From Companilactobacillus alimentarius DSM 20249 (GTDB taxonomy: Bacteria; Bacillota; Bacilli; Lactobacillales; Lactobacillaceae), in the NCBI RefSeq assembly GCF_002849895.1, contig NZ_CP018867.1, positions 2,108,001 through 2,172,000 on the forward strand: 64,000 bases of DNA, written 5' to 3'. Shown in pieces: positions 48,125 to 56,989 of this stretch. The position numbers were made by a program, and so were the translations under genes. A model generated the notes under the pieces. It saw nothing but the letters and a program-made list of their open reading frames with translations. It was not told the origin of the DNA and did not search any database. Each line of letters opens with the position of its first letter. Positions within the stretch are counted from its first letter, which is position 1.

Positions 48125-50398
48125 TTAATTCTTTTCAAGCTGTTGTTTTAAAGCCACGCCAGTTCTTGATGCAGAATCTTTCAAACTGTCTTTAGGAATA
48201 CCTTCAAAACAGATTTTTCCACCATACTTTCCAGCGTCTGGTCCCATATCTATCAACCAATCGGCTTGACTGATTAACTTCAAATTGTGTTCAATCAAAA
48301 TCAAAGTATTGCCGTTATCGACTAAGCTTTCGAATAAATCAATTAAGCGTTTAGTGTCATTTAGATGTAGACCAGTTGTGGGTTCGTCCAAGAAGTAGAT
48401 ACTTCCGGTATGGTCTAATTCCATAGCTAATTTAACTCGTTGAACTTCGCCACCTGATAGAGTCGTCATTGATTGACTCAAATTTAAATATCCTAGGCCA
48501 ACTTTGTTTAACAAACTGACTTTTTGATAAATCGCCGGGACGTCTTGGAAAAAATCCAGGGTGTCATTGATAGAGAGATTGAGTACCTCAGAAATATCCT
48601 TGTCGTGATATTTATATTGCAAAGCTTCTTGACTGTAACGTTTTCCGTGACACAATTCACAGACTTGAACGACTGGGTCCATGAAGGCCATCTCGGTAAT
48701 TGTCACACCTTTGCCTTTGCACCTAGGACAAGCGCCCTTACCGTTATAACTGAACAGTTGGGTTGAAACGCCGTTATTAGCTTTACTGAATAATTTTCGA
48801 AGGGGATTTAAAATGTTCAAATAAGTTGCGGGGGTCGAACGGATGTTGGTGCCGACTGAATCTTGACTCAGATCAATGTAGTCTTGGTCGGCTACTAACT
48901 GTTTTACAGCATCCACTAAAGTACTTTTCCCTGAGCCAGCGGGACCGGAAACGACTGTCATTACTCCCTGAGGAATTTTAGTACTGACATCTTTTAAATT
49001 GTGTGCCGTAATGTGATTGACTTCTAAGAAGGACTTAGGCTGACGAGCTGTTCTAAAGGATACAGGTTCACGCAACATTTTTCCCGTGATCGTATCTGAC
49101 TTCAGTAACTCAGGATAGGTGCCAGTGAAAGTTACTTGTCCACCACCTTTACCAGCCTTAGGACCGATTTCTACTACATAGTCAGCCGAAGAAATTATTG
49201 CTGGATTGTGATCCACTAAGACGACTGTGTTGCCGTGATCTTTAAGCTTGTTCAGCGACTTAGTGATCAATTGAATGTCGTGGAGATGAAGTCCGACGCT
49301 AGGTTCATCTAAGACGTAAACTAGATCAGAAAGCGAGCTAGTTAGGTATTTAGCAATTTTAATTCGTTGTGCTTCACCGCCTGATAAGGTATCAGTTCCG
49401 CGTCCTAAGGAAAGATAGCCTAAACCGATATCAACTAATGCTTGAATCTTGCTGCGAAGCTCACGGACCATTGTTTTGGCCATAGGGTCGGAAATGCTGT
49501 CTAAGAAGTTCAATACATTAACTAGATCCATCTCACTAACTTGTGCAATATTTTTACCCTCAATTTTTCCCTTGAGAGCTTCTTTGTTGAGACGATCTCC
49601 GTGACATACGGGACAAACTTTTCGAGTAACGATTTTTGATAATTCCGCTTGATGATGTCTACCGGAGGCACTGTGGATAACCGAACGTAACATTCTTGGA
49701 ATCAAGCCTTCATAAAGAGCGGTTCGAGCCCATTGCTTCGGTGGGTTCTTAAGCTTTTGACGGGGAGCGTTCATCAACAGCTCATATTCTTCTTTTGAAT
49801 AATCTTTGATTTTCTTATCTAAATCAAATAATCCACTGTTACCATATTCCTTCCAACGCCAAGTTCCTGGTTGAAAACCACTAAAGGTCATTGCTCCTTC
49901 ATTAAGGGATTTATTAGGATCAATTAATTTACTGCCATCAACATCGTCAACAAAGCCTAAACCTTGGCAATTGGGGCACATTCCTTGTGGCAAGTTGAAA
50001 GAGAACCATTCGGAATAGCCGACCCACGGTTTACCGATTCGTGAAAACATCAGACGTAAAACTGAGTATATACCAGTGTAAGTGGCCAAAGTCGACCGAG
50101 AATTACGACCAATCGGCTTTTGCTCAACTACGATGGCGACAGGTAAGTGCTCGATACTGTCGAATTCCGGCTGTCCATATTTTGGTAAATATTGTTGGGT
50201 AAAACTGGGAAAAGTTTCGTTCAGTTCCCGACGAGAGACCGCAGCCATCGTATCGAAAACTAGAGAAGATTTACCAGAACCCGACAGACCAGCGAAGACA
50301 GTTGTTCTGTGCTTGGGAATATCCAAGTCGATATTTTTCAGATTGTTCTCACGAGCACCATGAATGCTGATAGCTCCATCTGCAAATAAATCAGTCAT
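48125..50398 (-). CDS. UvrA-like ABC-ATPase (short, UvrA2/drug-resistance type)
   Basis: A 757-aa twin-ATPase: Walker A sites GLSGSGKSSLVFDT and GPAGSGKSTLVDAV, zinc-finger CxxC pairs (CPNCQGLG, CPVCHGD, CPRCKGKG, CELCHGK), and two signature/Walker B sets (TLSGGEAQR...LDEPSVGLH, TLSGGEVQR...LDEPTTGLH). About 200 residues shorter than UvrA of excision repair, because the UvrB-interacting insertion is missing, it belongs to the UvrA2-like group, often linked to drug tolerance. ATG 50398 has AAGGAG upstream. A structured RNA element lies 160 bp upstream on the same strand. Confidence 0.9.
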   Translation of the reverse strand: MTDLFADGAISIHGARENNLKNIDLDIPKHRTTVFAGLSGSGKSSLVFDTMAAVSRRELNETFPSFTQQYLPKYGQPEFDSIEHLPVAIVVEQKPIGRNSRSTLATYTGIYSVLRLMFSRIGKPWVGYSEWFSFNLPQGMCPNCQGLGFVDDVDGSKLIDPNKSLNEGAMTFSGFQPGTWRWKEYGNSGLFDLDKKIKDYSKEEYELLMNAPRQKLKNPPKQWARTALYEGLIPRMLRSVIHSASGRHHQAELSKIVTRKVCPVCHGDRLNKEALKGKIEGKNIAQVSEMDLVNVLNFLDSISDPMAKTMVRELRSKIQALVDIGLGYLSLGRGTDTLSGGEAQRIKIAKYLTSSLSDLVYVLDEPSVGLHLHDIQLITKSLNKLKDHGNTVVLVDHNPAIISSADYVVEIGPKAGKGGGQVTFTGTYPELLKSDTITGKMLREPVSFRTARQPKSFLEVNHITAHNLKDVSTKIPQGVMTVVSGPAGSGKSTLVDAVKQLVADQDYIDLSQDSVGTNIRSTPATYLNILNPLRKLFSKANNGVSTQLFSYNGKGACPRCKGKGVTITEMAFMDPVVQVCELCHGKRYSQEALQYKYHDKDISEVLNLSINDTLDFFQDVPAIYQKVSLLNKVGLGYLNLSQSMTTLSGGEVQRVKLAMELDHTGSIYFLDEPTTGLHLNDTKRLIDLFESLVDNGNTLILIEHNLKLISQADWLIDMGPDAGKYGGKICFEGIPKDSLKDSASRTGVALKQQLEKN

Positions 50399-50559
50399 AT
50401 ATAAAATCTCCTTATTAGAATTAAGCGTCAACAATCCCATTTAATCATGGGGAGAAAATATCTTCAAGCAAGTCGTGTTGGTGACACTAGTGTGATTATT
50501 GCTGTATAAAAAATGTGATGAAGAATTTGTTTAGTCCTTTCGCAAATTTGTTAAGAATT

Positions 50560-50719
50560 CCGTCCTCCGTAACCAATTTGATTTTGGCTGGAACAATGTG
50601 GGCACGACTTGAAACTACCACAAGGTACGCGGTATTTCCAAGCTCGGCCTTTACCTAAGCAATAAATTGCTAAGGTAAATTTCACATTTGAGCCAAATCG
50701 AATTGGTTACTCCGGACTG
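50560..50719 (-). ncRNA. 160-nt structured RNA element, copy A
   Basis: The minus strand (50719 to 50560) aligns gap-free with 61947-62106. Both fold into a long closing stem P1 (positions 10-29 with 131-151), a short inner stem (32-37/120-125), a hairpin P2 (41-70) and a long arm P3 (71-119). Differences between copies are mostly compensatory. It lies 161 nt upstream of the UvrA-like start on the same strand. No terminator follows and the promoter is unclear (a TATAAA with TTTATT 17 bp upstream is possible). I do not recognise a known RNA family. Confidence 0.7.
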
Positions 50720-50756
50720 GATAACAGTTTTATAGTATATTTCGTTCTAACAATAA

Positions 50757-50829
50757 AAAAACAGTATCTATTCCATAAGTACGTAACTAAATTTTACGTA
50801 TAAAATCGGGAAAAGACGCTGTTTTTTTT
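50757..50829 (-). repeat. terminator-like element, family copy 2
   Basis: Related to 43803-43880: shares ATCTAT-T-CCATAAGTACGTAA and the closing stem (CAG...TTCC / GGGAA...CTG); the inner stem TACGTAA/TTACGTA is perfect here. A-runs and T8 flank it. It lies just after the SDR gene stop on the minus strand. Confidence 0.65.
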
Positions 50830-50854
50830 ACTTTTTAATTAATTGAGATAAATT

Positions 50855-51598
50855 TTACCAAGCTTGATCGGCAGGTCCAACGGTAAACTCGTTGACAGTC
50901 GTATCTTCTGGTGTATCAATGGCGAAAGCTACGACGTTAGCAACTTTATCCGCTGAAAGTTCAGTTTGCGCTCTAACTTCGGCTTCACCTTGAGCAACTT
51001 TCTTATCAGGAATATGACTGGTCAAATTGGAATGAACGGCTGCTGGATAGATGACTGAGGTACGAATGTGTTCATTATTTTGTGCACATTCCATTCTCAA
51101 GACCTCCATCAAATCTTTAACGCCCCACTTAGTAGCACCATAAACAGCTCCACCTGGGTAAGCTTTTATGCCAGCGACTGATGATGTGGCAATGATTTGA
51201 CCTGAATGTTGTTTACGAAATTCTGGTAAGATGGCAGCGATTCCGTAGAGAACTCCCTTCAAATTGACGTCAATCATCAAGTCCCAATCCTCAACTCTAA
51301 GTTCTGATAGTGGAGAATTTGGCATAACGCCAGCGTTTAGATAGATGACATCCACATGTCCAAATTTGTCTTTAGCAAAATCAACAAGTTTTTGACTATC
51401 CTCACGTTTGGTTACATCAGTTTTTTGATAAACAGCTTGACCACCAGCTTCTGTTATTTCATTAGCAATTTTACTTAATTTATCAGTATTTCTAGCTCCT
51501 AAAACAACTTTGGCACCATCATGAGCCAATTTCTTAGCGGTGGCTTCACCAATTCCAGAAGATGCACCAGTAATAATAACAACTTTATCTTTAATCAT
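50855..51598 (-). CDS. short-chain dehydrogenase/reductase (YdfG-like)
   Basis: A 247-aa NAD(P)-dependent oxidoreductase of the classical SDR type. Cofactor motif TGASSGIG (about residues 10-17), NAG in LNAGVMPN, catalytic Ser in IATSSVAGI and YGATKWGVK (YxxxK). It reduces small carbonyls or oxidises alcohols; the substrate is unknown. ATG 51598 has GGAGGG 8 nt upstream, and an ATG five codons earlier lies in the SD. Monocistronic, with an element-type terminator. Confidence 0.92.
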   Translation of the reverse strand: MIKDKVVIITGASSGIGEATAKKLAHDGAKVVLGARNTDKLSKIANEITEAGGQAVYQKTDVTKREDSQKLVDFAKDKFGHVDVIYLNAGVMPNSPLSELRVEDWDLMIDVNLKGVLYGIAAILPEFRKQHSGQIIATSSVAGIKAYPGGAVYGATKWGVKDLMEVLRMECAQNNEHIRTSVIYPAAVHSNLTSHIPDKKVAQGEAEVRAQTELSADKVANVVAFAIDTPEDTTVNEFTVGPADQAW

Positions 51599-51708
51599 AA
51601 AAAAACCCTCCAATTTGCTTTCAAAACAATTGTAAGGGCTTTTTTAAAAATAGTTAAATACTTATATTCTATCGAATACGATAACTTTTACTTATATTAT
51701 GAAGATAC

Positions 51709-52416
51709 TTATTCCGCTTTATGAATATCACCTAAAATATCGCATTGGGAAAAGTCAAAATCCATGTAATCCTGATTTTTAACTGGTAGGTGTTGTTCCA
51801 AAGTGTCGAACTGTTGAATCTCCACGTCACCAGAAACGGTACCTAATGACAATAGATGTCCGCCAAAGTCATGTTTATCACTTATAAAATGATGATGAAA
51901 ACCAGCAACTGCAGCACCATCAAAAACGGTAGGAGAGAAGTAACTCAAAACAGTTCCGCTGACTTCTTGACGATCAAAGACACTTTGAGCTTCAGCTGTT
52001 TTAGCTAGTGTGTCATAAGGCTTGTGTGATTTCTTCACAGCTCTAGTTTTTACATCTTTAAAAGTTCCATGAACTTTAATGGAGAAGAAGGTATTAATGC
52101 TTGTTTGAGCAAGAATTCTTTTCTCGAGTTCTTTTTGACTGATATTTTCAACAGATAGCAATTTGTGATAATTGCCATAATGAATATTAGCGAAAGGTAA
52201 GGTGAAGTCGCCTTTGACGATATTGACAGAACCTGTACTGTCAACTTGATAAGGCGTACCGTCTAAGATAATCAATTCGCCATCGAGTCCTTCGCCTGTA
52301 CCGATACCAGTATCACCATGCGTTAATAATTCTTTCATCGTGATCGTACCATCTAATAATCCAGGAACTAGTAAAGCAAGTGTTCCGTGTTGATAGAGGA
52401 CATTTGTGTTTGACAT
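51709..52416 (-). CDS. alsD: alpha-acetolactate decarboxylase
   Basis: Converts alpha-acetolactate to acetoin, 235 aa. Family motifs: GTLALLVPGLLDGTITMKELLTHGDTGIGT at the N-terminus and the zinc-binding GFHHHFISDKHDFGGHLL. It lies 19 bp after alsS on the same strand, with GAAAGAAGGA as SD. The pair forms the acetoin pathway that disposes of pyruvate without acid and helps citrate or pyruvate metabolism. Confidence 0.95.
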   Translation of the reverse strand: MSNTNVLYQHGTLALLVPGLLDGTITMKELLTHGDTGIGTGEGLDGELIILDGTPYQVDSTGSVNIVKGDFTLPFANIHYGNYHKLLSVENISQKELEKRILAQTSINTFFSIKVHGTFKDVKTRAVKKSHKPYDTLAKTAEAQSVFDRQEVSGTVLSYFSPTVFDGAAVAGFHHHFISDKHDFGGHLLSLGTVSGDVEIQQFDTLEQHLPVKNQDYMDFDFSQCDILGDIHKAE

Positions 52417-52435
52417 AGAATCCTTCTTTCTGAGA

Positions 52436-54112
52436 TTAGTTCAAGACATCGTCAACTAACTTGGATGACAATTTAATGTTATCAGAATAGTCAACTGGGA
52501 TGTGTAAAATAACCGGACCCTCTGTGTTAAAAGCTTTTGTTAGCATTGGTTCAAGATCTTCGGTTTTTTCGACACGCATACCAGTTGCACCGAAACTTTC
52601 AGCGTACTTAACAAAGTCGACATGACCTAATTTAACACCAGCGTCATGACCGTATTTAGCGATCTCTTGGAAACGAACCATATCATAGTAACCGTCGTCC
52701 CAGATCAATTGGACAATGTTTAAGTGAAGACGAACTGCCGTCTCTAGTTCTTGACCAGAAAAGAGGAAGCCACCATCGCCAGCAACCGAAACAACTGGTT
52801 GTTCTGGACGTTCCAAAGCTGCGGCAATAGCCCAAGGAAGCGCAACGCCTAACGTCTGCATACCGTTACTGAATAAGAGATGTCTAGGCTTGTAACTTCT
52901 GAAATGACGAGCCATCCAAATGTAAAGACTACCAACATCGACCGTTACAGTCGTATCGTCGTTTACTTGATTTTGCAAAGCATGAATAATAGCTAAAGGA
53001 TGGATACCATTTTTGTCAGAATGATTGGCAGGGATGGCATCTTTTTTCGTGAATTTCTCCTGTTGATCAGCTAGATGTTCGTGCATTTCTTTACCCAAGT
53101 CAATATCGTCAGGCAATTGTTCACTAATTGAATTCAAAGTTTTAGCAATATCAGCGTTAACTAATAAGTCAGGTTGATAATCATTAGTGATTTCAGGCTT
53201 AACCGCGTCAATATTGATAATTTCACCAGTTCGATCGATATTCCAATTACGAGCTTCATATTCAATTGGATCGTAGCCAACTGCAATGATTAAATCACTT
53301 TCTTTAAGCATCGTATCACCAATTTGGTTACGGAAAAGGCCGACACGTCCGTAATAATTCTTTTCCAAATCACGCGAGATTACTCCAGCACCCTGGAAAG
53401 TCTCGACAACGGGAATTGAGAATTTGCGTAGGAAAGTATGAATTGCTTCTGTGACATCATTAGTTGAGGAACGCATTCCAGCCAAGATAACAGGTAATTT
53501 AGCGTGTTCGATCTTTTCAACGATTTTGTCGATAATAGCTTTGTCCATCCCGCCTTGATGAATCTTGTGCAATGGTTTGATAACAGGGCGGTCGACGTCG
53601 TCATTGAGGACATCTTGTGGAATAGAAATGAAAGTTGCACCTGCTTTAGCAGTAATAGAATTTTGGTAAGCGTTTGCAAAAGACTCCGACAAATTGTTGG
53701 CATCTTGGACTTCCACACTATCCTTAGTAGCAGCACTCAATAACTCTTTACTTGAGATACTTTGGTGCGTTAGTCTAGCTATATCGTTTCTAGGGACTTG
53801 ACCACTGATTGCGACCACTGGATCACCTTCGGCCGTGGCTGTAATTAAAGGAGTGGCTAAGTTAGAGACGCCAGGACCAGAAGTAGTAGCTACGATACCA
53901 GGTTTACCAGTCAAACGACCAATACCTGCGGCGATAAAGGCGGCGTTTTGTTCGTGGCGTGTAATTATTAATTTTGGTGTTTTAGGATCATCACTGTGTT
54001 CGAGGGATTCGAAGAGTCGGTCGACTTTGGCGCCAGGCAGTCCGAAGACATACTTAACGCCTTGATTTATCATAGTTTGGATCAATGCCTGAGCACCAGT
54101 TTGGTTTGTCAT
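52436..54112 (-). CDS. alsS: catabolic acetolactate synthase
   Basis: A ThDP enzyme of 558 aa that condenses two pyruvates to alpha-acetolactate. ThDP-site Glu in ITRHEQNAAFIAAG, PYR-domain PGVSNLATPL, and the Mg/ThDP motif GDGGFLFSGQELETAVRLHLNIVQLIWDD. The catabolic AlsS type (no regulatory subunit gene nearby) is supported by adjacency to alsD. AGGTTAG precedes the start. It is divergent from a MarR-type gene whose likely operator sits at the als -35. Confidence 0.95.
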   Translation of the reverse strand: MTNQTGAQALIQTMINQGVKYVFGLPGAKVDRLFESLEHSDDPKTPKLIITRHEQNAAFIAAGIGRLTGKPGIVATTSGPGVSNLATPLITATAEGDPVVAISGQVPRNDIARLTHQSISSKELLSAATKDSVEVQDANNLSESFANAYQNSITAKAGATFISIPQDVLNDDVDRPVIKPLHKIHQGGMDKAIIDKIVEKIEHAKLPVILAGMRSSTNDVTEAIHTFLRKFSIPVVETFQGAGVISRDLEKNYYGRVGLFRNQIGDTMLKESDLIIAVGYDPIEYEARNWNIDRTGEIINIDAVKPEITNDYQPDLLVNADIAKTLNSISEQLPDDIDLGKEMHEHLADQQEKFTKKDAIPANHSDKNGIHPLAIIHALQNQVNDDTTVTVDVGSLYIWMARHFRSYKPRHLLFSNGMQTLGVALPWAIAAALERPEQPVVSVAGDGGFLFSGQELETAVRLHLNIVQLIWDDGYYDMVRFQEIAKYGHDAGVKLGHVDFVKYAESFGATGMRVEKTEDLEPMLTKAFNTEGPVILHIPVDYSDNIKLSSKLVDDVLN

Positions 54113-54179
54113 TGTATCTAACCTCTTTTTCGTGTAGATTTGTTCTATAATTATTTATAAGTAAAAAGTAAAGCATTCA

Positions 54180-54195
54180 TGTTGATTTGTCAACA
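54180..54195. promoter_or_regulatory. MarR-type operator in the als/marR divergent promoter
   Basis: A perfect palindrome TGTTGA-TTTG-TCAACA. On the minus strand it includes a TTGACA; a further als promoter (TTTACT, 17 bp, TATAGA) lies just downstream. The regulator probably represses alsSD and itself. Confidence 0.72.
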
Positions 54196-54223
54196 CGTAA
54201 ATCTTTTCATGGAGTGAAAGTAA

Positions 54224-54652
54224 ATGAAAAACATTGGCTATTTAGCACAAGATATTTCGATCTTACATCGACAATATTATAAGGATACGAGGGAGAAGTT
54301 CAATGAAATCAGCCTTAATCCGACAGCAGCCTGTATTCTGCTAGCTGTAAGCGACTATGAAAACATCAGTCAGAACCAAGTGGCTCGTTCTTTAGTAATT
54401 GACAAGGGGTTGGCAACTCGTGAGATCAATAAAATGGATAAATTAAATTATCTCAGTAAAGCTGATGGAGCAGGGAAAACTAAGATCTTGAATCTGACAA
54501 CTGAGGGTAAAAAAATCGTTGAAAGAGTCCAAAAGATTCGCAGTCAATGGTGGGAAGATCGTTTTGCCAAAGCGGGTATTCAAAAAGATAGCCCACTAGT
54601 TTCTTCCATAGAGTCAGTCGTCTCAACAATCGTTGATCCAATTGAAAATTAA
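54224..54652 (+). CDS. MarR-family regulator
   Basis: A 142-aa winged-helix regulator: LNPTAACILLAVSDYENIS, NQVARSLVIDKGLATREINKMDKLNYL (recognition helix) and a wing (ADGAGKTKILNLTTEG), with dimer helices at both ends. It is divergent from alsS with a palindrome between them, so it likely governs acetoin synthesis in response to an unknown signal. GGAGTGAAAG precedes ATG 54224. Confidence 0.9.
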   Translation: MKNIGYLAQDISILHRQYYKDTREKFNEISLNPTAACILLAVSDYENISQNQVARSLVIDKGLATREINKMDKLNYLSKADGAGKTKILNLTTEGKKIVERVQKIRSQWWEDRFAKAGIQKDSPLVSSIESVVSTIVDPIEN

Positions 54653-54701
54653 AAAAGAAGTTTAATCGTATCGTTGCAAGATCGATTAGACTTCTTTTTT
54701 G
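54653..54701 (+). terminator. rho-independent terminator
   Basis: AAAAAGAAGTTTAATCG / CGATTAGACTTCTTTTTT hairpin. Confidence 0.88.
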
Positions 54702-54836
54702 TATTGGTGATTAAACATTAGAAAGGACAAGGCTTCAACGCTCTTTTTTGTTTCAAAAGGTTACAGTATAACGCCACGCTTAGGTATTGTTATGAAGGAC
54801 GAAATTCCATACCAGTTAAAATACAGAACTATATGT

Positions 54837-54879
54837 GACATTATATGTCGCTCTTTCCACCAAAACGACAAATAATGTC
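54837..54879. promoter_or_regulatory. two GACA-N5-TGTC boxes, 30 bp apart
   Basis: GACATTATATGTC (54837-54849) and GACAAATAATGTC (54867-54879). Together they form a larger inverted repeat (54835-54850 with 54866-54881). They lie about 55 bp before the broken Mor-family gene and may be operators. Confidence 0.55.
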
Positions 54880-54932
54880 ACCCCCTAATTATATGATAAG
54901 GATAATTATAAATGAAAAAGTGGGTGCTACTA

Positions 54933-55193
54933 ATGGAAGAAATGGAAGAAAAAATTGATTCCAGTTTATTGAATGAATCTTATCAAAATTTGGCAGAGAT
55001 TGTTGGCGTGGAGAACATGTTGAAAATTCGGTACAACTATTGTGGAATGCAACTGTAATTGCCGATGCGTCTATATGATAGTAAGAAACTCCAGAAAAAA
55101 TTGCAGTCAATGGATATAAAACCAGAGCAAATTCCCGAATTATCACGTAAATATGGTTATTCGCCTCGTTGGATCAGAAAAGCAAGCAAATAA
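54933..55193 (+). pseudogene. Mor-family-like gene interrupted by a nonsense codon
   Basis: One continuous 86-codon frame encodes a paralogue of the protein at 39686-39958 (shared EIVGVENMLKI, LPMRLYD and KYGYSPRWI), but codon 42 (55056-55058) is TAA where the paralogue has a Gln-type residue (GMQL-stop-LPM against GTQLQLPM). A single CAA-to-TAA change explains it. No other frameshift exists, so the loss is recent, or the stop is read through. Confidence 0.85.
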
Positions 55194-55248
55194 AAAAAGC
55201 GTTTGACAACGCGTGATTTTAAAATCATGCATACTCAAACGCTTTTTT
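55193..55248. terminator. bidirectional terminator
   Basis: AAAAAAGCGTTTGA (55193-55206) / TCAAACGCTTTTTT (55235-55248) with inner TGATTTT/ AAAATCA. It includes the mntR stop. Confidence 0.9.
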
Positions 55249-55906
55249 GCGTCTCTTTGACAGTCTCGATACGAATCATCTTAGTAATATTTTTCGGCAA
55301 AATCTGTTTGAGATTGTTGCGTTGATTCAAGATGACCATCGAGTGATCATAATCATTGATATTAAGAATCTTAATCTCATCAGATAGCTTAATATCAATA
55401 TTGCTGAGAATCTTAAAGAGGTAGTCATCCTCAGTGAAATTGGTGATTTTAAAAGTAGTGTCAGAAATATTTTGATTCGACAGTAGTGAGTTCTTGGAAA
55501 ATTCAGGAATAGCATTATTAATTGGAATGATGTTACCGTGTGGGCAAGTCTGAGGATACTCTAGATAAGTGTTTAATCGATCAATTAGTAATAAATCGGG
55601 TGCTTCACTCAAAATCGTAGCCTTATCATAGATGTCACTTAATGGGATATTTAATTTTTCATAGAGCCAAGTCTCCAGTAGTCGGTGTTGCTGAATCAAT
55701 GGGACAACGGCATTTAACCCCTTTTTTGTTAACTTGCTGCCGTAATACTTAGTATATTTAACCAAGCCTAATTTTGATAGATGCTGAGTTCGGTCGGAGA
55801 TTGAGGCCTTGCTTACATTAGCTTTAACGGCTAGGTCAATGTTATTGACGTTTTGGAAACTTCCGCCTAATTCAAAGATTAGTCTTAAAAAGTTAAGATC
55901 GTTCAA
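55235..55906 (-). CDS. mntR: DtxR/MntR-family metal-dependent regulator
   Basis: A 223-aa metalloregulator: N-terminal winged helix (VNNIDLAVKANVSKASISDR), a dimerisation and metal-binding domain (QQHRLLETWLYEKLN, ILSEAPDLLLIDRLNTYLEYPQTCPHGN) and a C-terminal SH3-like FeoA domain. This is the SloR/ScaR/MntR layout for Mn2+ sensing. Start TTG 55906 with GGTGA upstream. It lies near mntH and usp, whose promoter carries a TTAGGTAACCTTAA site, which makes it the likely manganese repressor. Confidence 0.87.
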   Translation of the reverse strand: MNDLNFLRLIFELGGSFQNVNNIDLAVKANVSKASISDRTQHLSKLGLVKYTKYYGSKLTKKGLNAVVPLIQQHRLLETWLYEKLNIPLSDIYDKATILSEAPDLLLIDRLNTYLEYPQTCPHGNIIPINNAIPEFSKNSLLSNQNISDTTFKITNFTEDDYLFKILSNIDIKLSDEIKILNINDYDHSMVILNQRNNLKQILPKNITKMIRIETVKETQKSV

Positions 55907-55946
55907 GATTGTTCACCACTTTTTTTATTAATAAGGTACTGAGATC

Positions 55947-56108
55947 TTACTTTCTACGATTCTTAAAAATTACGTCATCTAATAGTAGAGAGTTAGTAAA
56001 AATTCTTGAATACATTCCCACTAAGACCTCCGAAGTTAACCAGTTATTGGTTAAGAACTCTTCGTTATTGACTTCGTCGATTACTTCTTGATGTGTTTCT
56101 TTACGCAT
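55947..56108 (-). CDS. 53-aa hypothetical protein upstream of mntR
   Basis: A short acidic-to-basic protein (MRKETHQEVIDEVNNEEFLT..., ending FKNRRK) with a strong SD (GGAGGG about 8 nt before ATG 56108). It is 40 bp upstream of mntR on the same strand, so the two are probably co-transcribed. No family recognised. It may be a small regulator or antitoxin-like peptide. Confidence 0.6.
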   Translation of the reverse strand: MRKETHQEVIDEVNNEEFLTNNWLTSEVLVGMYSRIFTNSLLLDDVIFKNRRK

Positions 56109-56402
56109 AATATCCCTCCATGGATAGTAATGGGAGTAATTTATTTAGCTGTGCCTAATAATAACAATTATATATTATTACAAATGGCAGTATAGCGACC
56201 AAGTGGTATAAATTGCTTATTTTCACAACTATAATCCCGTCGTTAACATTTTTAATATAACATAATTATTTTATCTAAAATAGTTAAGTTGGGGTTAATT
56301 TAAATATGATATATCACATAGTATAGCCTTGAAAACTAGTATAGCGGGAAAGTAATCGCTTTCTAAATTTTTCGATAAAAATATAACAAATGTACTTTTT
56401 TA
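56109..56402. other. 294-bp AT-rich divergent regulatory gap
   Basis: Lies between the mntR operon and the usp-mntH operon. It contains several weak palindromes (for example GAAAG-TAATCG-CTTTC near 56351-56366 and a TTAA-rich block near 56284-56302) but no gene. Promoters of both operons lie at its ends. Confidence 0.4.
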
Positions 56403-56416
56403 TTAGGTAACCTTAA
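56403..56416 (+). promoter_or_regulatory. DtxR/MntR-type box
   Basis: TTAGGTAACCTTAA resembles DtxR-family half-sites (TTAGG...CCTAA) and ends 7 bp before the -35 of the usp-mntH promoter. Confidence 0.55.
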
Positions 56417-56423
56417 AAAATAG

Positions 56424-56451
56424 TTTACATCCGTTTAAAATGAGGTAGAAT
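56424..56451 (+). promoter_or_regulatory. usp-mntH promoter
   Basis: TTTACA (56424-56429), a 16-bp spacer and TAGAAT (56446-56451). Confidence 0.6.
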
Positions 56452-56512
56452 GGTTTTTGGAAAGGCAAGTTGTTACTTGTCTGGGAGAAAAATAAATTGG
56501 AGGACAAAACCA

Positions 56513-56953
56513 ATGTCAAAGCAAAATAACACATTTGAACGTGTTTTAGTTGGTGTCGATGATTCTGATGATGCTCAATTGGCATTTAGATATGCAATGC
56601 ATCGTTGTATCAAAGACAATTCAACTTTGATTATCACTTCCATATTGGAAAGTGGCGATATGAATGTTTATCAAGCCCTAACAAAGGATTATGTTCACGG
56701 CGAACGTAATGAACTTGAAGAACATATGAAAGAATATCGTAAAGTTGCATTGGACGCCGGAGTTAATAAAGTTGAACTTATGATAGGAGAAGGCGATCCT
56801 GGCGAGAGCATCGTTAAAGATGTTATTCCAGCTTCAAACGCTGACCTATTAGTAATAGGTTCAATCTCAAAAAAAGGAATCAGAAAGTATTTTGGTTCTC
56901 AAGCCGCATATATGGCTAAGTATTCACCTATTTCAGTGATGATTATTCGCTAA
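56513..56953 (+). CDS. universal stress protein (UspA family)
   Basis: A 146-aa alpha/beta protein: start RVLVGVDDSDDAQLAFRYA, and C-terminal nucleotide-binding pattern LLVIGSISKKGIRKYFGSQAAYMAKYSPISVMI (the G-2x-G-9x-G(S/T) motif is present in altered form). GGAGG lies before ATG 56513; the open frame upstream lacks support. It is the first gene of the usp-mntH operon. usp and mntH genes are commonly linked in lactobacilli, and the meaning is unknown. Confidence 0.9.
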   Translation: MSKQNNTFERVLVGVDDSDDAQLAFRYAMHRCIKDNSTLIITSILESGDMNVYQALTKDYVHGERNELEEHMKEYRKVALDAGVNKVELMIGEGDPGESIVKDVIPASNADLLVIGSISKKGIRKYFGSQAAYMAKYSPISVMIIR

Positions 56954-56989
56954 TATATAGAGAAATTATAATTTAAGGGGAGATTAATA

